Shown here piece after piece: positions 1-9,242 of a stretch of 64,000 bases of DNA. A program made the translations under genes and the position numbers. How positions within the stretch are numbered: the stretch's first letter is position 1; every line of letters begins with the position of its first letter. Source of the DNA: Cutibacterium equinum (GTDB taxonomy: Bacteria > Actinomycetota > Actinomycetes > Propionibacteriales > Propionibacteriaceae); contig NZ_CP115668.1 of the NCBI RefSeq assembly GCF_028021195.1, positions 2,446,029-2,510,028 of the forward strand, in the 5' to 3' direction. The notes under the pieces are model-generated. The model was not told where the DNA came from, searched no databases, and was given only the letters and a program-made list of their open reading frames with translations.

Positions 1-50
1 GCCGTGCTGCCCTCGACGCCGAGAGGTTCCTGGCCGAGCTGGGACGCTGA
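1..50 (+). CDS. trxB: C-terminal end of a thioredoxin reductase (partial)
   Basis: Only the last 15 codons are present, reading RAALDAERFLAELGR before a TGA at 48-50. The pattern AALDAERFLAEL is what follows the final glycine-rich FAD motif in thioredoxin reductases. A thioredoxin gene lies 2 kb away, which fits. The identification rests on this short tail plus context, so it is tentative. Confidence 0.5.
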   Translation, partial: RAALDAERFLAELGR

Positions 51-65
51 TGACTCGACGATTTT

Positions 66-103
66 CGCCGCATTGCTTCGCGAGGGTACGAAGCAATGCG
101 GCG
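66..103. terminator. 15-bp hairpin between converging genes
   Basis: A perfect 15-bp stem (66-80 with 89-103) encloses an 8-nt loop. It sits between the trxB tail on the plus strand and the pseudouridine synthase gene on the minus strand. There is no clear T-run on either side, as is common for terminators in high-GC actinobacteria, so it may act in both directions. Confidence 0.7.
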
Positions 104-244
104 AACTACTGTTCCTGGGGAGACCGAAGCGCGTGCTCTGACGGCGAAAAACACCGGTCGGGCACGGCGGAACGCACTGCTGCGAACCGAGCCTCCTTGA
201 GATGACAGTTTTGGTCACCCGACCTCAGGACAGACCCTTGCCAC

Positions 245-1213
245 TTACTGCCAGGCGACCAAACCCAACCTCGACGTGAAAACCCTTGGCTGACCGGAGA
301 CGGGATCGGTGAATCCCATCTGCCAAGCCTGTAGCTGCAACGGATGACTGAAGTCATCCACTGGGATGTCCAGAAGTACCGGGTAAAAGGGGTCATTGAC
401 GATAGGAGCGCCCAGACGCTGCATGTGGAGACGAATTTGGTGGGTGCGACCAGTCCTGGGCCTGGCCTCGTAGAGGCCCAGCCCGTCGTGTTGGGCCAGC
501 AACGTGACGTCTGTGACAGCATTCGGCTCGCCCGGGATCTCACGAGCCTGCAGGATGCCTCGCTCCTTGATGATTCGCGACCTCACCTGCCAGCCGTTTT
601 TCGTCACCACGACCCCATCCGCAGCACAATCGCGCACCACGGGGGCCACCAACCGGTACTTCTTGAACACCTCCCGGCGCGCGAACATCTCCTGGTAGGG
701 CCTACGCCACTTCCGTTCCTTGGTCAGCAGCAGAACCCCCGCTGTAACCCGGTCCAGGCGGTGAGCCACGGTCAGTTCAGGTAACCCCATCTGGGTCCGC
801 AGCCGGACAACCACCGACTCAAGAACGTGCTGTCCTCGCGGAATTGACGACAGGAAGTGCGGTTTGTCGACGACGAGGATTCGATCGTCGTCGTACAAGA
901 TCCCGATGCCAGCCGGGACGGGGGTTTCCACGGGAAGATCACGATGGAAGAACACAAATGTCTGTGGAGTGAAGGAGGAGCTCCTCGTGAAGGCAGATCC
1001 GGCTTCGTCGACGAATCTCCCCTCGCCGAGCATCTCGTCAACTCGGTGCTCACCTACCCTGACGAGCTTTTCCACCAGATAGTCGCGCATCATTGGCCAG
1101 GGCCAGCCATCAATCCCTCGTGTGGCAGCCACCCTGCGACATTCTCCGTGATCGGGAGTGCGAACCCACGCCGATTCCAGGCCGTGACGTTGCGGAAGAG
1201 GCGATCGAGGCAC
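245..1213 (-). CDS. RluA-family 23S rRNA-type pseudouridine synthase
   Basis: A protein of 322 aa that isomerises uridine to pseudouridine in RNA. The RluA catalytic motif HRLDRVTAG is visible at about residues 151-159, with Asp154 as the predicted nucleophile, and the later GRTHQIRLHM block is the second family signature. The GTG start at 1213 keeps the SPLPQRHGL opening usual in actinobacterial members; no strong ribosome binding site is seen. No S4 domain is apparent. The exact RNA target cannot be told from the sequence. Confidence 0.88.
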   Translation of the reverse strand: MPRSPLPQRHGLESAWVRTPDHGECRRVAATRGIDGWPWPMMRDYLVEKLVRVGEHRVDEMLGEGRFVDEAGSAFTRSSSFTPQTFVFFHRDLPVETPVPAGIGILYDDDRILVVDKPHFLSSIPRGQHVLESVVVRLRTQMGLPELTVAHRLDRVTAGVLLLTKERKWRRPYQEMFARREVFKKYRLVAPVVRDCAADGVVVTKNGWQVRSRIIKERGILQAREIPGEPNAVTDVTLLAQHDGLGLYEARPRTGRTHQIRLHMQRLGAPIVNDPFYPVLLDIPVDDFSHPLQLQAWQMGFTDPVSGQPRVFTSRLGLVAWQ

Positions 1214-1665
1214 CGTGCCAGCCTACGGGTACAGCAACGCCGGCCCAAGATTCCCATCAGACTCGGTTCACAAAAATCCCGTCTCGGGGGATGCCAGCTC
1301 AACGCAGTGTTTCAAACGCCCGCGAGGCGCGATTTTTGGGTTCTCCAACGTGCGCCAGCGACCCCAGATGCCGACCACGGCGGGAACCCGACAGACCACA
1401 CGATCGATATTCGGCCCGCGCAGTGCTGGGACATCGGCGGCGTCACCGTCATAGCCTTGGCCGTTACCGTCATCGGCCTGATCAGAAACTCCGCCCACCT
1501 CGTCAGCGGACGCTGGTCGCGCAGAGGACGCAGCAGAATGATCGGCTGACTGCATGATCTCGTCTTCTGATGAGACACGACGACCGGGCCCGGGATTTTT
1601 GGTCACCGGGTCCGGTCGTCGTCACGTCTGTGGATGGAGGCCCCGAAGCCTCCGGGTGAAGCGGC
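1214..1665. other. intergenic region with no recognised gene
   Basis: This 452-base stretch separates the pseudouridine synthase from the OsmC gene. A minus-strand open frame of about 95-112 codons lies at 1268-1606, but it has no recognisable domain and its upstream start falls inside the 1577-1622 hairpin. I do not call it a gene. Confidence 0.5.
1577..1622. terminator. GC-rich hairpin downstream of the osmC gene
   Basis: Arms 1577-1593 and 1606-1622 pair over 17 bp with one G-T wobble, around a 12-nt loop that contains five T residues. It lies just downstream of the minus-strand OsmC gene and probably ends the trxA-osmC transcript. Confidence 0.7.
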
Positions 1666-2103
1666 TCAGTCCAAGGGCTCACCGGCGACGCTGAACGCCA
1701 CCGGGGTTTGTGCCTCGACAGTGCGCGAAACCGTGCAGTTCTTGTCTCGCGACATCGCGACGACGCGGTTCACCAGTCCAGCCGCCTCACGACCCTCGTC
1801 GGTGTCGGGGAAACTGAGCTGAAAGTCGACCGAGACATCACCCAGAGATGCTCGGCCCTCCTCGTCGCTCACCTTGGTGCCCATGACGGAAACAGTGAAC
1901 TGGGTCGGCTCGCCGCGACGGCTCGTCACGGTGTCGACGTCGATGGACGAGCATCCACCGATAGCTGCCAGCAGCAACTCCACGGGGGTGAACTCGGCGT
2001 CCTGACCGGAGCCGAAACGGATCTGACCGCCGCGCGCATTGGTGGCGGTGTAATGGCCCTCACTACGACGGACCAGGGAAACCTTCTTGGTGGCGGATGG
2101 CAT
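1666..2103 (-). CDS. OsmC/Ohr-family peroxidase-like protein
   Basis: A protein of 145 aa. The OsmC fold is indicated by PVELLLAAIGGCSSIDV near residues 40-56 with Cys51, and by a second conserved cysteine (Cys123) in DKNCTVSRT. These two cysteines form the thiol peroxidase centre in the family, which reduces organic hydroperoxides. It starts nine bases after the stop of thioredoxin on the same strand, so the two are probably cotranscribed as a redox-defence pair. Confidence 0.88.
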   Translation of the reverse strand: MPSATKKVSLVRRSEGHYTATNARGGQIRFGSGQDAEFTPVELLLAAIGGCSSIDVDTVTSRRGEPTQFTVSVMGTKVSDEEGRASLGDVSVDFQLSFPDTDEGREAAGLVNRVVAMSRDKNCTVSRTVEAQTPVAFSVAGEPLD

Positions 2104-2112
2104 GACTCCTCC

Positions 2113-2439
2113 TCAGCCCACGAACTCCTCGATAACCTTCACGAGCGCCTTCTTCGTCTTGCCGCCCTGCAGCGACTTGACGAGCTGGCCGCCCTGCCAG
2201 ACCTGAATCATGGGCAGAGACATGATCCCCTGCTCGGCTGCGATCCGGGTATTGGCGTTGGTGTCGACCTTGGCGAAAACCATCCGGTCGCCATAAACCC
2301 CGGCCAGCTCCTCGATGATCGGGGAGAGCTGTTTGCAGGGGGCGCACCAGTCAGCCCAGTAGTCGACAAGGACGGGCTTGGCAGCCCCGAGAACCTCGGA
2401 GGCAAAGGTCGCGTCGGTGACCTCGGTGACGTTGTTCAT
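2113..2439 (-). CDS. trxA: thioredoxin
   Basis: A 108-aa single-domain thioredoxin. The active site is W31-C-A-P-C35, followed by K36; a cis-proline region (SLPMIQVWQGG) is visible near residue 70. The ATG at 2439 was chosen because a GAAAGG ribosome binding site lies just upstream and it gives the normal family length; an open extension of 81 codons upstream has no homology to thioredoxin. The WCAPC centre differs from the standard WCGPC, which may shift the redox potential. Confidence 0.92.
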   Translation of the reverse strand: MNNVTEVTDATFASEVLGAAKPVLVDYWADWCAPCKQLSPIIEELAGVYGDRMVFAKVDTNANTRIAAEQGIMSLPMIQVWQGGQLVKSLQGGKTKKALVKVIEEFVG

Positions 2440-2656
2440 GACAGCCTTTCTAGTTCGACCAGATGAGTCTAGGTCGCGGTGGCTCGAAAGGCACCCCCAG
2501 TTCATCGTCGGCGAGCGGTCGCCCGGCCCAGCCTTGCGACGCACCGACGGCACCCAGCAAGAAGGCACACGGCAAAAACAGTCCGGGCGCAAAACTGCCG
2601 GCCCATCACTGTGCACTTGCGTGCAGGTTTGATGGTGCGCACCAGCGTGCAAAGGA

Positions 2657-3634
2657 TCACTGCAGAGCCTGCTCCGCGGCACTGGCGTCGACCACGAGGT
2701 CTGTGCACAATCCCCCGCGCAATACGGTCCCTACGGCCTCAGCCTTTTCGACTCCCGACGCAACAGCCAGAACTCGTCGAAGACGCGACGGACCATGAGC
2801 ATCGTCGCTCACCTTCACACAATCCACATCCACTGAAATCGTGCGCGAATCCAGTTCCTCATCGACCACCTCGCCGTGGAGGTCGACATAGTGGCTCATG
2901 ATGTCTGCCCTGGCACCTTTACGACGCAACTCCGCAATACCGTCCTTGGTGACGTGGCCCGCCGTCACCAAGATCGAATCAGTACTGACAGCTCCGGGTG
3001 AATACACGACGAGATCAGCCTTCTGGGCAGCCTGCAGTGGGCGTGAGACAGATGCGTCCTTGCGCAGCATCTCTCCCAGATCTGCCGACCCTACGATCGT
3101 CGGGGCTTGCAACGTCAGCGATCTGCCTGGCCCAAGTTCGGCCATCCGCACGACAGAACGTCCCACCAAGTCGTTTCTCGTGACGGCAACACCGCCGTTG
3201 GTCTGGGGGACGACGACATCGGGATTCCAACCAGACCCCAAATGCTGAGCCAGACGAGCCGTCGTCCGCCCCCAACTCACCGCGACGACTCGCGGCTGGG
3301 GTCGCCACTCGGACAGCCGCTGAGCCGCCATCCGAGTGACGAGGTCCAAGGTCAGTTCGTTACTGGCCTGGACGGGCACGACGATGGCCGTTTGCAACCC
3401 GAAGGCGTCGACCAACTCGGTTTCGAGCCGGTGATGCCGGGCGAGAGGGTGATCAATGGTGATTTTGACCATCCCTGTGCGGCGAGCCTCTTCGAGGATC
3501 CTGCCGACCGTCCAACGGCTCATGGAGAGTCGCTGGGCGATCGCGGCGTGGGTCATCTGCTCGAAGTAGTACATCTCCGCGACGTGGAGCATCTCCTCGT
3601 CTTGGCTCGTCCGGCGTCGGTTCGACATCGTCAT
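2657..3634 (-). CDS. SorC/DeoR-type sugar-binding transcriptional regulator
   Basis: A protein of 325 aa with an N-terminal helix-turn-helix (AAIAQRLSMSRWTVGRILEEA, about residues 26-46) and a C-terminal sugar-phosphate-binding SorC domain (VAVSWGRTTARLA, and TDSILVTAGHVTKDGIAELRR). Members sense phosphorylated sugars and control carbohydrate genes. The ATG at 3634 has GGAG upstream. It begins 13 bases after the stop of transketolase on the same strand and so is probably cotranscribed with it. The ligand is unknown; a pentose or keto-sugar phosphate would fit the tkt and araB-relic context. Confidence 0.85.
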   Translation of the reverse strand: MTMSNRRRTSQDEEMLHVAEMYYFEQMTHAAIAQRLSMSRWTVGRILEEARRTGMVKITIDHPLARHHRLETELVDAFGLQTAIVVPVQASNELTLDLVTRMAAQRLSEWRPQPRVVAVSWGRTTARLAQHLGSGWNPDVVVPQTNGGVAVTRNDLVGRSVVRMAELGPGRSLTLQAPTIVGSADLGEMLRKDASVSRPLQAAQKADLVVYSPGAVSTDSILVTAGHVTKDGIAELRRKGARADIMSHYVDLHGEVVDEELDSRTISVDVDCVKVSDDAHGPSRLRRVLAVASGVEKAEAVGTVLRGGLCTDLVVDASAAEQALQ

Positions 3635-3647
3635 GCCCCGCTCCGTG

Positions 3648-5705
3648 TCACAACACGGACTTGGCGACCTCAGCAACGTGGTCGGCGGTGAATCCAAACT
3701 TCTCGAACAGCAGGGTTCCGGCAGCAGAGGCACCGAAGTGCTCCAAAGAGACCGAAGCACCCTTGCAGTCGACATATTTCGACCATCCCATCGCGATACC
3801 AGCCTCGACGCTGACGCGAGCGGTCACGGAGCTGGGCAAAACCGATTCGCGGTACTCCTCGTCCTGCTCGTCGAACCACTCCTGGCACGGCATCGAGACG
3901 ACGCGGGTCGCGACCCCGTCGGCCTCCAGCTTCTTCTGCGCCTCGAGGGCGACCGCCAGCTCAGATCCGGTTCCGATGAGGATGAGCTTGGGCTCGGAGC
4001 TGGCCTCGGACACCACGTAGGCTCCCTTGGCGACACCCTCAGCCGAGGCGTACTCGCTGCGATCGATCGTCGGCAGGTCTTGGCGCGACAGCACCAGACC
4101 GGCGGGACGGTCGGTGTGCTCCAAGATGGTGCGCCATGCCACCGCGGTCTCGTTGGCATCGGCCGGACGGACGATGTCGAGACCCGGAATGGCGCGGTAG
4201 GCCGCCAGATGCTCGACCGGCTGATGAGTGGGGCCGTCCTCACCGACGCCGATGGAGTCGTGGGTCCACACGAAGATCGACGGGACCTTCATGAGGGCCG
4301 CAAGACGAACCGCAGGACGCATGTAGTCGGAGAAGACGAAGAAGGTTCCGCCGTAGCACCGGGTCAGACCCGACAGAGTGACGCCGTTGACGATGCCGCC
4401 CATGGCGTGCTCGCGCACTCCAAAATGGAGAGTACGACCGTAGGGACCACCCGGATCCTTCTCGGAGCAACGGTCCTCGGGCAGGAAGGAGTCAGCCCCC
4501 TTCATGGTGGTGTTGTTGGAGCCGGCGAGGTCTGCCGATCCGCCCCACAGCTCGGGAAGCTGAGGACCAAGAGCGCTCAGAACGGCTCCGGAGGCCTTGC
4601 GGGTGCTCATCTTGCCGGGCTCGAAGGTCGGGACCTCGAGATCGTCGGGCAGCTTGTGGGCAAGCATCCGCTCGAGAAGGTCGGCGCCGTCAGGGTTGGC
4701 GTCGTGCCAGACGGCGAACTTCTTGTCCCATGCCTCGCGCAGACCCTTGCCACGCTCGGCGAAGGCCGAACGCACCTTCTGGACCATGTCAACGTCAATG
4801 GCGAAGGGCTTGTCCTCGAAACCGAGCTCCGCCTTGAGGGCGCTGACGCCCTCGGTGCCGATTTTCGCGCCGTGCAACTGGGCCAGACCGGCGAGCATCG
4901 GAATCGGCCAGCCGATAACGGTGGTCAGACGGATGAAGGACGGTTTGTCGGTGACGGCCTTCGCGTTGTCGATGGCCGCCATGAGGGCCTCGACGTCCTC
5001 CTCGTAGGCGGTGCCACCGTTGGTGAAGTCGACGTGCTGAACGTGCCAGCCGTAGGACTCGTAACGAGCCTCGACGTCCTCGCCGAACGCGATGGCGGTG
5101 TCACCCTCGATGGTGATCCGATTGTCGTCATAGAACACGATGAGGTTGCCCAGTTCCTGGGTCCCGGCCAAAGACGACGCCTCAGATGCGATGCCTTCCT
5201 GCATGCAGCCGTCGCCGGCAATGGCGTAGACGAAGTGGTCGAAGGGGCTGGTTCCGGGAGCGGCGTCCGGGTCGAGCAGGCCGCGCTCACGGCGGGCTGC
5301 CATGGCCATGCCGACGGCGTTGGCGACACCAGAACCGAGTGGTCCGGTGGTGGTCTCGACGAATTTAGTCAGGCCGTACTCGGGGTGGCCCGGTGTCAGG
5401 GATCCCCACGTCCGCAGGGATTCCAGATCTGACAGCTCGAGGCCCAGACCGGCCAAGTAGAGCTGGGTGTACTGGGTCAACGAGGAGTGTCCGGCAGACA
5501 TGATGAAGCGGTCCCGGCCGAGCCAGTTCGGGTCTGACGGGTCGATGGCCATGACCTTGTGATAGAGCAGATAGCCCAGCGGAGCCAGGGAGATGGCGGT
5601 TCCAGGGTGTCCATTACCGGTCTTCTCAACGGCGTCGGCCGCCAGTACTCGGGCGGTGTCGACAGCGAGCTTGTCGGTGTCGGTCCACGTCAGTTCGGTT
5701 GCCAC
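3648..5705 (-). CDS. tkt: transketolase
   Basis: A 685-aa enzyme that moves two-carbon units between sugar phosphates in the pentose phosphate pathway, using thiamine diphosphate. Visible signatures are GNGHPGTA near residue 31, the ThDP/Mg motif AGDGCMQEGI near residue 163, and the pyrimidine-domain block FGVREHAMGGI in the middle third. The length is normal. It starts at an ATG and is followed closely by the SorC regulator. Upstream lies the ribulokinase relic, so an ancestral arabinose/pentose operon may once have fed into it. Confidence 0.97.
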   Translation of the reverse strand: MATELTWTDTDKLAVDTARVLAADAVEKTGNGHPGTAISLAPLGYLLYHKVMAIDPSDPNWLGRDRFIMSAGHSSLTQYTQLYLAGLGLELSDLESLRTWGSLTPGHPEYGLTKFVETTTGPLGSGVANAVGMAMAARRERGLLDPDAAPGTSPFDHFVYAIAGDGCMQEGIASEASSLAGTQELGNLIVFYDDNRITIEGDTAIAFGEDVEARYESYGWHVQHVDFTNGGTAYEEDVEALMAAIDNAKAVTDKPSFIRLTTVIGWPIPMLAGLAQLHGAKIGTEGVSALKAELGFEDKPFAIDVDMVQKVRSAFAERGKGLREAWDKKFAVWHDANPDGADLLERMLAHKLPDDLEVPTFEPGKMSTRKASGAVLSALGPQLPELWGGSADLAGSNNTTMKGADSFLPEDRCSEKDPGGPYGRTLHFGVREHAMGGIVNGVTLSGLTRCYGGTFFVFSDYMRPAVRLAALMKVPSIFVWTHDSIGVGEDGPTHQPVEHLAAYRAIPGLDIVRPADANETAVAWRTILEHTDRPAGLVLSRQDLPTIDRSEYASAEGVAKGAYVVSEASSEPKLILIGTGSELAVALEAQKKLEADGVATRVVSMPCQEWFDEQDEEYRESVLPSSVTARVSVEAGIAMGWSKYVDCKGASVSLEHFGASAAGTLLFEKFGFTADHVAEVAKSVL

Positions 5706-5888
5706 GATGTTCCTCTCGTTTTGGCTTGTTGGCCTGTTCTGTGTGATGTGTTGTCGCTCGTCATGGCGATGAGTGGGGGTTCAGGTCCTCACTGGGCATC
5801 CTATGCGCAACCGCATTGTCATGCACTTGTGAGACTACGAGTGTCACAAGTGTGCAGAACTACCGGCTCATCAGTACTTGCCTTGGTC

Positions 5889-6465
5889 TCACTGGCCCGT
5901 TCGTGCGGGTTTCAAAAACGTCGGCGAACCCGGAGCGAGGTTCGCCAGGAGTTCCTTCGACGGGTACCTGTCATCCTGGTACGTCCGCTTGTATCCGGAG
6001 TCTCCCCGGGCGGAGGTGAGAACGCCGGTGAACTGCCTGAGCTCTTGTCGGGCCTGAGCCAGTTCGACGATACGATCCGCCTGATCCTGAGCACCGTGAT
6101 GCTCCCGCAGTTTCACCCAGGCATGGGGATGTTGGTGAATTCAGGCAGCTGACGCATCAGTGTGCCGTCAGATTTTGGCAGCAATGACGGTCGAGGACGC
6201 GAAGTCCACCCCGATGCCAAAGACGTCGCTGGCGTTGACGCTCGCATCGGCAATCGCTGTGGGAACAATTGCCGTCAGCGCCTCGATGTAGTCACTGGGA
6301 TGCGGCAGGGCGAAGTCTGGCGGTAGTTTTCGACCGTCTGCTGCACTGAGTACCCGATCCATGGCGCCATGGGGATATTCGTGGCCAGAAGTGTTCATCT
6401 CGTCACTGTCACCACCTCTGACGATGACTGTTCGGCCCGACAGCGATGCCAAAATCCGGCACCAT
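5889..6465 (-). pseudogene. araB: ribulokinase (araB) relic with frameshifts and an internal deletion
   Basis: Read on the minus strand, pieces of ribulokinase occur in the right order but in different frames. They are DFG then SLSGRTVIVR, EYPHGAMDRVL, LPPDFALPHPSDYIEAL, GIGVDFASST, DGTLMRQLPEFTN, then HAWVKLREHHGAQDQADRI, and finally GYKRTYQDDRYPSKELLANL. At least three single-base frame changes are needed (about 6450, 6170 and 6135). Some 60-70 codons are missing between the HAWVKL segment and the GYKRTYQD segment, and everything beyond about residue 270 is gone. The gene is unquestionably dead. It lies directly upstream of tkt and diverges from the M81 peptidase gene. Confidence 0.85.
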
Positions 6466-6510
6466 GGTCCAAGATGGGTCAACACAGGGCCCTGGCGACA
6501 AGGAGAATCC

Positions 6511-8028
6511 ATGGCACCGCGCGTGGCCATCTGCGGCATACACATCGAGTCGTCCACCTTCACCCCACACATGACGACGGCTGCGGACTTCACCGTGCTG
6601 CGTGCCGACGACTTGCTACAGCGGTACCCGTGGATCACCCACTCCCCCATTCCGGGAGCTGAACACGCCGAGGCCGTCGGCGAGGATCTCTCGATTCCGC
6701 TGGTACGGGAATGGTCAGAGGCCGTGGAATGGGTTCCGGTGCTGCACTGTGGAGCGCTACCGGGCGGCCCAGTGGAGCCCACGGCGTACAGCGCCTGGCG
6801 TGAGGAAATCGTCGACGGCTTGCGTGAGGCCGGCCATCTCGACGGCATCCTTTTCGACATCCACGGGGCCATGAGTGTCCCTGGGGTCGACGACGCGGAG
6901 GGGGATCTCATCAGAGCCATTCGGGAAGTCGTCGGTCCTGAGGTGATGGTGTCGGCGTCAATGGATCTGCATGGGAACGTCTCCCGGGCATTGTTCGAGA
7001 ACTGCGATCTTCTCACCTGCTACCGGATGGCTCCTCACGAAGATGCATGGATCTGCCGGGAGCGGGCGGCGCGAAACCTGTGCGAGTTGCTCATTTCTGA
7101 CTCTCCGAAGCCGCACAAGGCTCTGGTGCACGTTCCGGTGCTGCTGCCGGGAGAAATGACGTCGACACGCATTGAGCCGGCGAAGTCGCTGTACGGCCGC
7201 ATTCCCGAGGTTGAGCAGCGCCAAGGGATCCTCGACGCCGCAATCTGGATCGGGTTCGCGTGGGCTGATGAGCCGCGCAACAAGGCGGCAATTGTCGTCA
7301 CCGGAACTGATGCCCACGCGGTTGAGGAGGCCGCCCTGGAACTGGGGCGGGAGTTTTGGAAGGTGCACTCCGACTTCGTGTTCGTGGCGCCGACTGATTC
7401 CTACCCGTCTGCACTGGATGCCGCGATCGCGAGCGACAAGAGACCCTTCCTGCTGTCGGATTCTGGTGACAATCCCGGGGCTGGTGGGGCTGACGATGTG
7501 ACGGTAACCCTGGCTGAGCTCTTGGGACGCCCCGAGATCCAGGATGGACCAGTAACGGCCCTTCTGGCGTCAATTGTTGATCCGGCGGCAGTGGCAGCGT
7601 GTGCCGAGGTTGGCGTCAACGGCCATGTCGACATCGAGGTCGGCGGGCACCTCGACTCCCGTGAGCCCGGACCGCAGCGCGTCGTAGGAGTTGTCGAAAA
7701 TCTCGTCGATGACCCGCGAGGCGGGCTCACGGCAGTGGTCCGTTCCGGCGGTCTAACGGTCATCGTCACCACCAAGCGCAACCAGTACACAACCAATGAA
7801 CAATTCCATCGGCTGGGCATGGATCCGCGTGATTTCGACGTCGTGACCGTCAAGATCGGGTACTTGGAGCCCGACATCTTCGATCTCGCGGCGGACTGGA
7901 TTCTCACCCTCACGCCAGGTGGGGTTGACCAGGACCTCGTGCGGCTTGGCCACCGTCGAATCGACCGGCCCATGTATCCGTTCGACCCTGACATGGCTGA
8001 TCCGCAGCTCATAATCGTCACTGGGTGA
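6511..8028 (+). CDS. M81-family metallopeptidase (MlrC-like)
   Basis: A protein of 505 aa. It shows the MlrC/M81 pattern: GIHIESSTFTP at the N-terminus, FDIHGAM near residue 115, SMDLHGNVS near 150 and YRMAPHEDAW near 170 as likely zinc ligands, and SDNPGAGGADD near 316 opening the C-terminal half. MlrC degrades linearised microcystin, but most members are uncharacterised amidohydrolases, so the substrate is unknown. The ATG at 6511 has AGGAG at 6501. No signal peptide is seen, so it is probably cytoplasmic. Confidence 0.85.
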   Translation: MAPRVAICGIHIESSTFTPHMTTAADFTVLRADDLLQRYPWITHSPIPGAEHAEAVGEDLSIPLVREWSEAVEWVPVLHCGALPGGPVEPTAYSAWREEIVDGLREAGHLDGILFDIHGAMSVPGVDDAEGDLIRAIREVVGPEVMVSASMDLHGNVSRALFENCDLLTCYRMAPHEDAWICRERAARNLCELLISDSPKPHKALVHVPVLLPGEMTSTRIEPAKSLYGRIPEVEQRQGILDAAIWIGFAWADEPRNKAAIVVTGTDAHAVEEAALELGREFWKVHSDFVFVAPTDSYPSALDAAIASDKRPFLLSDSGDNPGAGGADDVTVTLAELLGRPEIQDGPVTALLASIVDPAAVAACAEVGVNGHVDIEVGGHLDSREPGPQRVVGVVENLVDDPRGGLTAVVRSGGLTVIVTTKRNQYTTNEQFHRLGMDPRDFDVVTVKIGYLEPDIFDLAADWILTLTPGGVDQDLVRLGHRRIDRPMYPFDPDMADPQLIIVTG

Positions 8029-8168
8029 CGCTTTTCGTCATCCACGCGCCTTGCCCGTCGTGTCGTCAGACGATGCAGAACGACCGGACCCGCCCTCGTC
8101 GACAGCCTGCAACCCAGTGTGTCACTGCCACCGCGGACAAGTCCGGGTGTCTCTCATGATCCGCGACG

Positions 8169-9242
8169 TCAGCGAGTGGATGCCTTGTCAATGGCCTCCC
8201 ACAAGCCGTTGAGATAGGTGATTCCGAGAGCACGGTCGTACAGCGGGTAGCCCGGTCGGCCCATCTCCCCCCAAATCATCCGACCGTGATCGGGGCGAAT
8301 ATAAACGTCTGGGCAGTGATCGTGAATGGCCTTCATGATGGCATACATGTCCAAGGACCCATCGCTGGAAAGGTGAGCCGCTTCTTTGAACTTCTTGTGT
8401 CCCAGGAACTTGACGTTACGAACATGAGCCGCGGCGATTCTCCCCATGTCTCCGTACTTCGTGAAAATAGCAGGAACATCATTGTCAGGATTTGACCCAA
8501 GAGATCCCGCACAGACACACAGCGAGTTGGCCGGAGAATCGACTAGATCGACAACCTTCTGTAGATCTGAATCACTGTGAACGATACGAGGAATCCCAAA
8601 AATGTCCCAGGCGGGGTCGTCAGGATGGACAGCCATTCGAATACTGACCTTTTCACAAGTCGGAACAATTCCCTCCAAGAAGTAACGATAGTTGTCGCGT
8701 AGCTGGTCAGGCGTCATGTCGGTGTACTGAGCCATCACCTCGTCGAGATCAGCCAGTCGCTCGGGCTCCCAACCAGGCAGCGGAAAGGCCGACGAATCCA
8801 AAGTGGACTTGACAATGTCTTGAGGAGTCAGACCCTCCAACTCTTCATGGTCGTAGTACAGGCAGGTCGAGCCATCCTCGTTGCGGTGGAACAGCTCAGT
8901 GCGAAGCCAGTCGAAAACCGGCATGAAATTGTAGACGACAACCTTGACCCCATGGCCTGCGAGATTCTCCAGGGTCTTGCAGTAATTGGTTATGTAGGTG
9001 TCACGGGACGGCTTGCCGAGCTTGATGTCCTCATGGACGTTCACCGACTCAATGACCTCGCACTCCAGGCCAGCCTCATTGACCTTATGGACGTAGGACG
9101 AAATTTCATCCTCAGACCATACCTCGCCGACCGGAATCCAATCCATTGCGCCCATGATTCCACTTGTCCCAGGAATCTGACGGATGTTCTCCAAGGTTAT
9201 GGGATCGGTTTCCGGACCGTACCACCGAAATGTCATCTTCAT
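8169..9242 (-). CDS. uxuA: mannonate dehydratase
   Basis: A 357-aa enzyme that dehydrates D-mannonate to 2-keto-3-deoxygluconate in the hexuronate pathway. The start [22 protein letters not shown], the block [13 protein letters not shown] and the C-terminal metal-ligand block [13 protein letters not shown] are typical of UxuA. It overlaps the end of uxuB by four bases (ATGA), so it is the last gene of the lacI-uxaC-uxuB-uxuA operon. It is the only enzyme gene of this strand that is intact as written. Confidence 0.93.
   Translation of the reverse strand: MKMTFRWYGPETDPITLENIRQIPGTSGIMGAMDWIPVGEVWSEDEISSYVHKVNEAGLECEVIESVNVHEDIKLGKPSRDTYITNYCKTLENLAGHGVKVVVYNFMPVFDWLRTELFHRNEDGSTCLYYDHEELEGLTPQDIVKSTLDSSAFPLPGWEPERLADLDEVMAQYTDMTPDQLRDNYRYFLEGIVPTCEKVSIRMAVHPDDPAWDIFGIPRIVHSDSDLQKVVDLVDSPANSLCVCAGSLGSNPDNDVPAIFTKYGDMGRIAAAHVRNVKFLGHKKFKEAAHLSSDGSLDMYAIMKAIHDHCPDVYIRPDHGRMIWGEMGRPGYPLYDRALGITYLNGLWEAIDKASTR

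Noticed and set aside
1268..1606. A minus-strand open frame of about 112 codons
   Set aside because: The upstream start is inside a terminator-like hairpin and no family resemblance is seen.
3633..5432. A 599-codon plus-strand open frame opposite tkt
   Set aside because: It is antisense to a clear transketolase, has low-complexity G/V/D/H-rich sequence typical of high-GC shadow frames, and matches no family.
6168..7016. A 282-codon minus-strand open frame opposite the M81 peptidase
   Set aside because: Its first two thirds are the shadow of the peptidase gene; only its last third is meaningful, as part of the araB relic.
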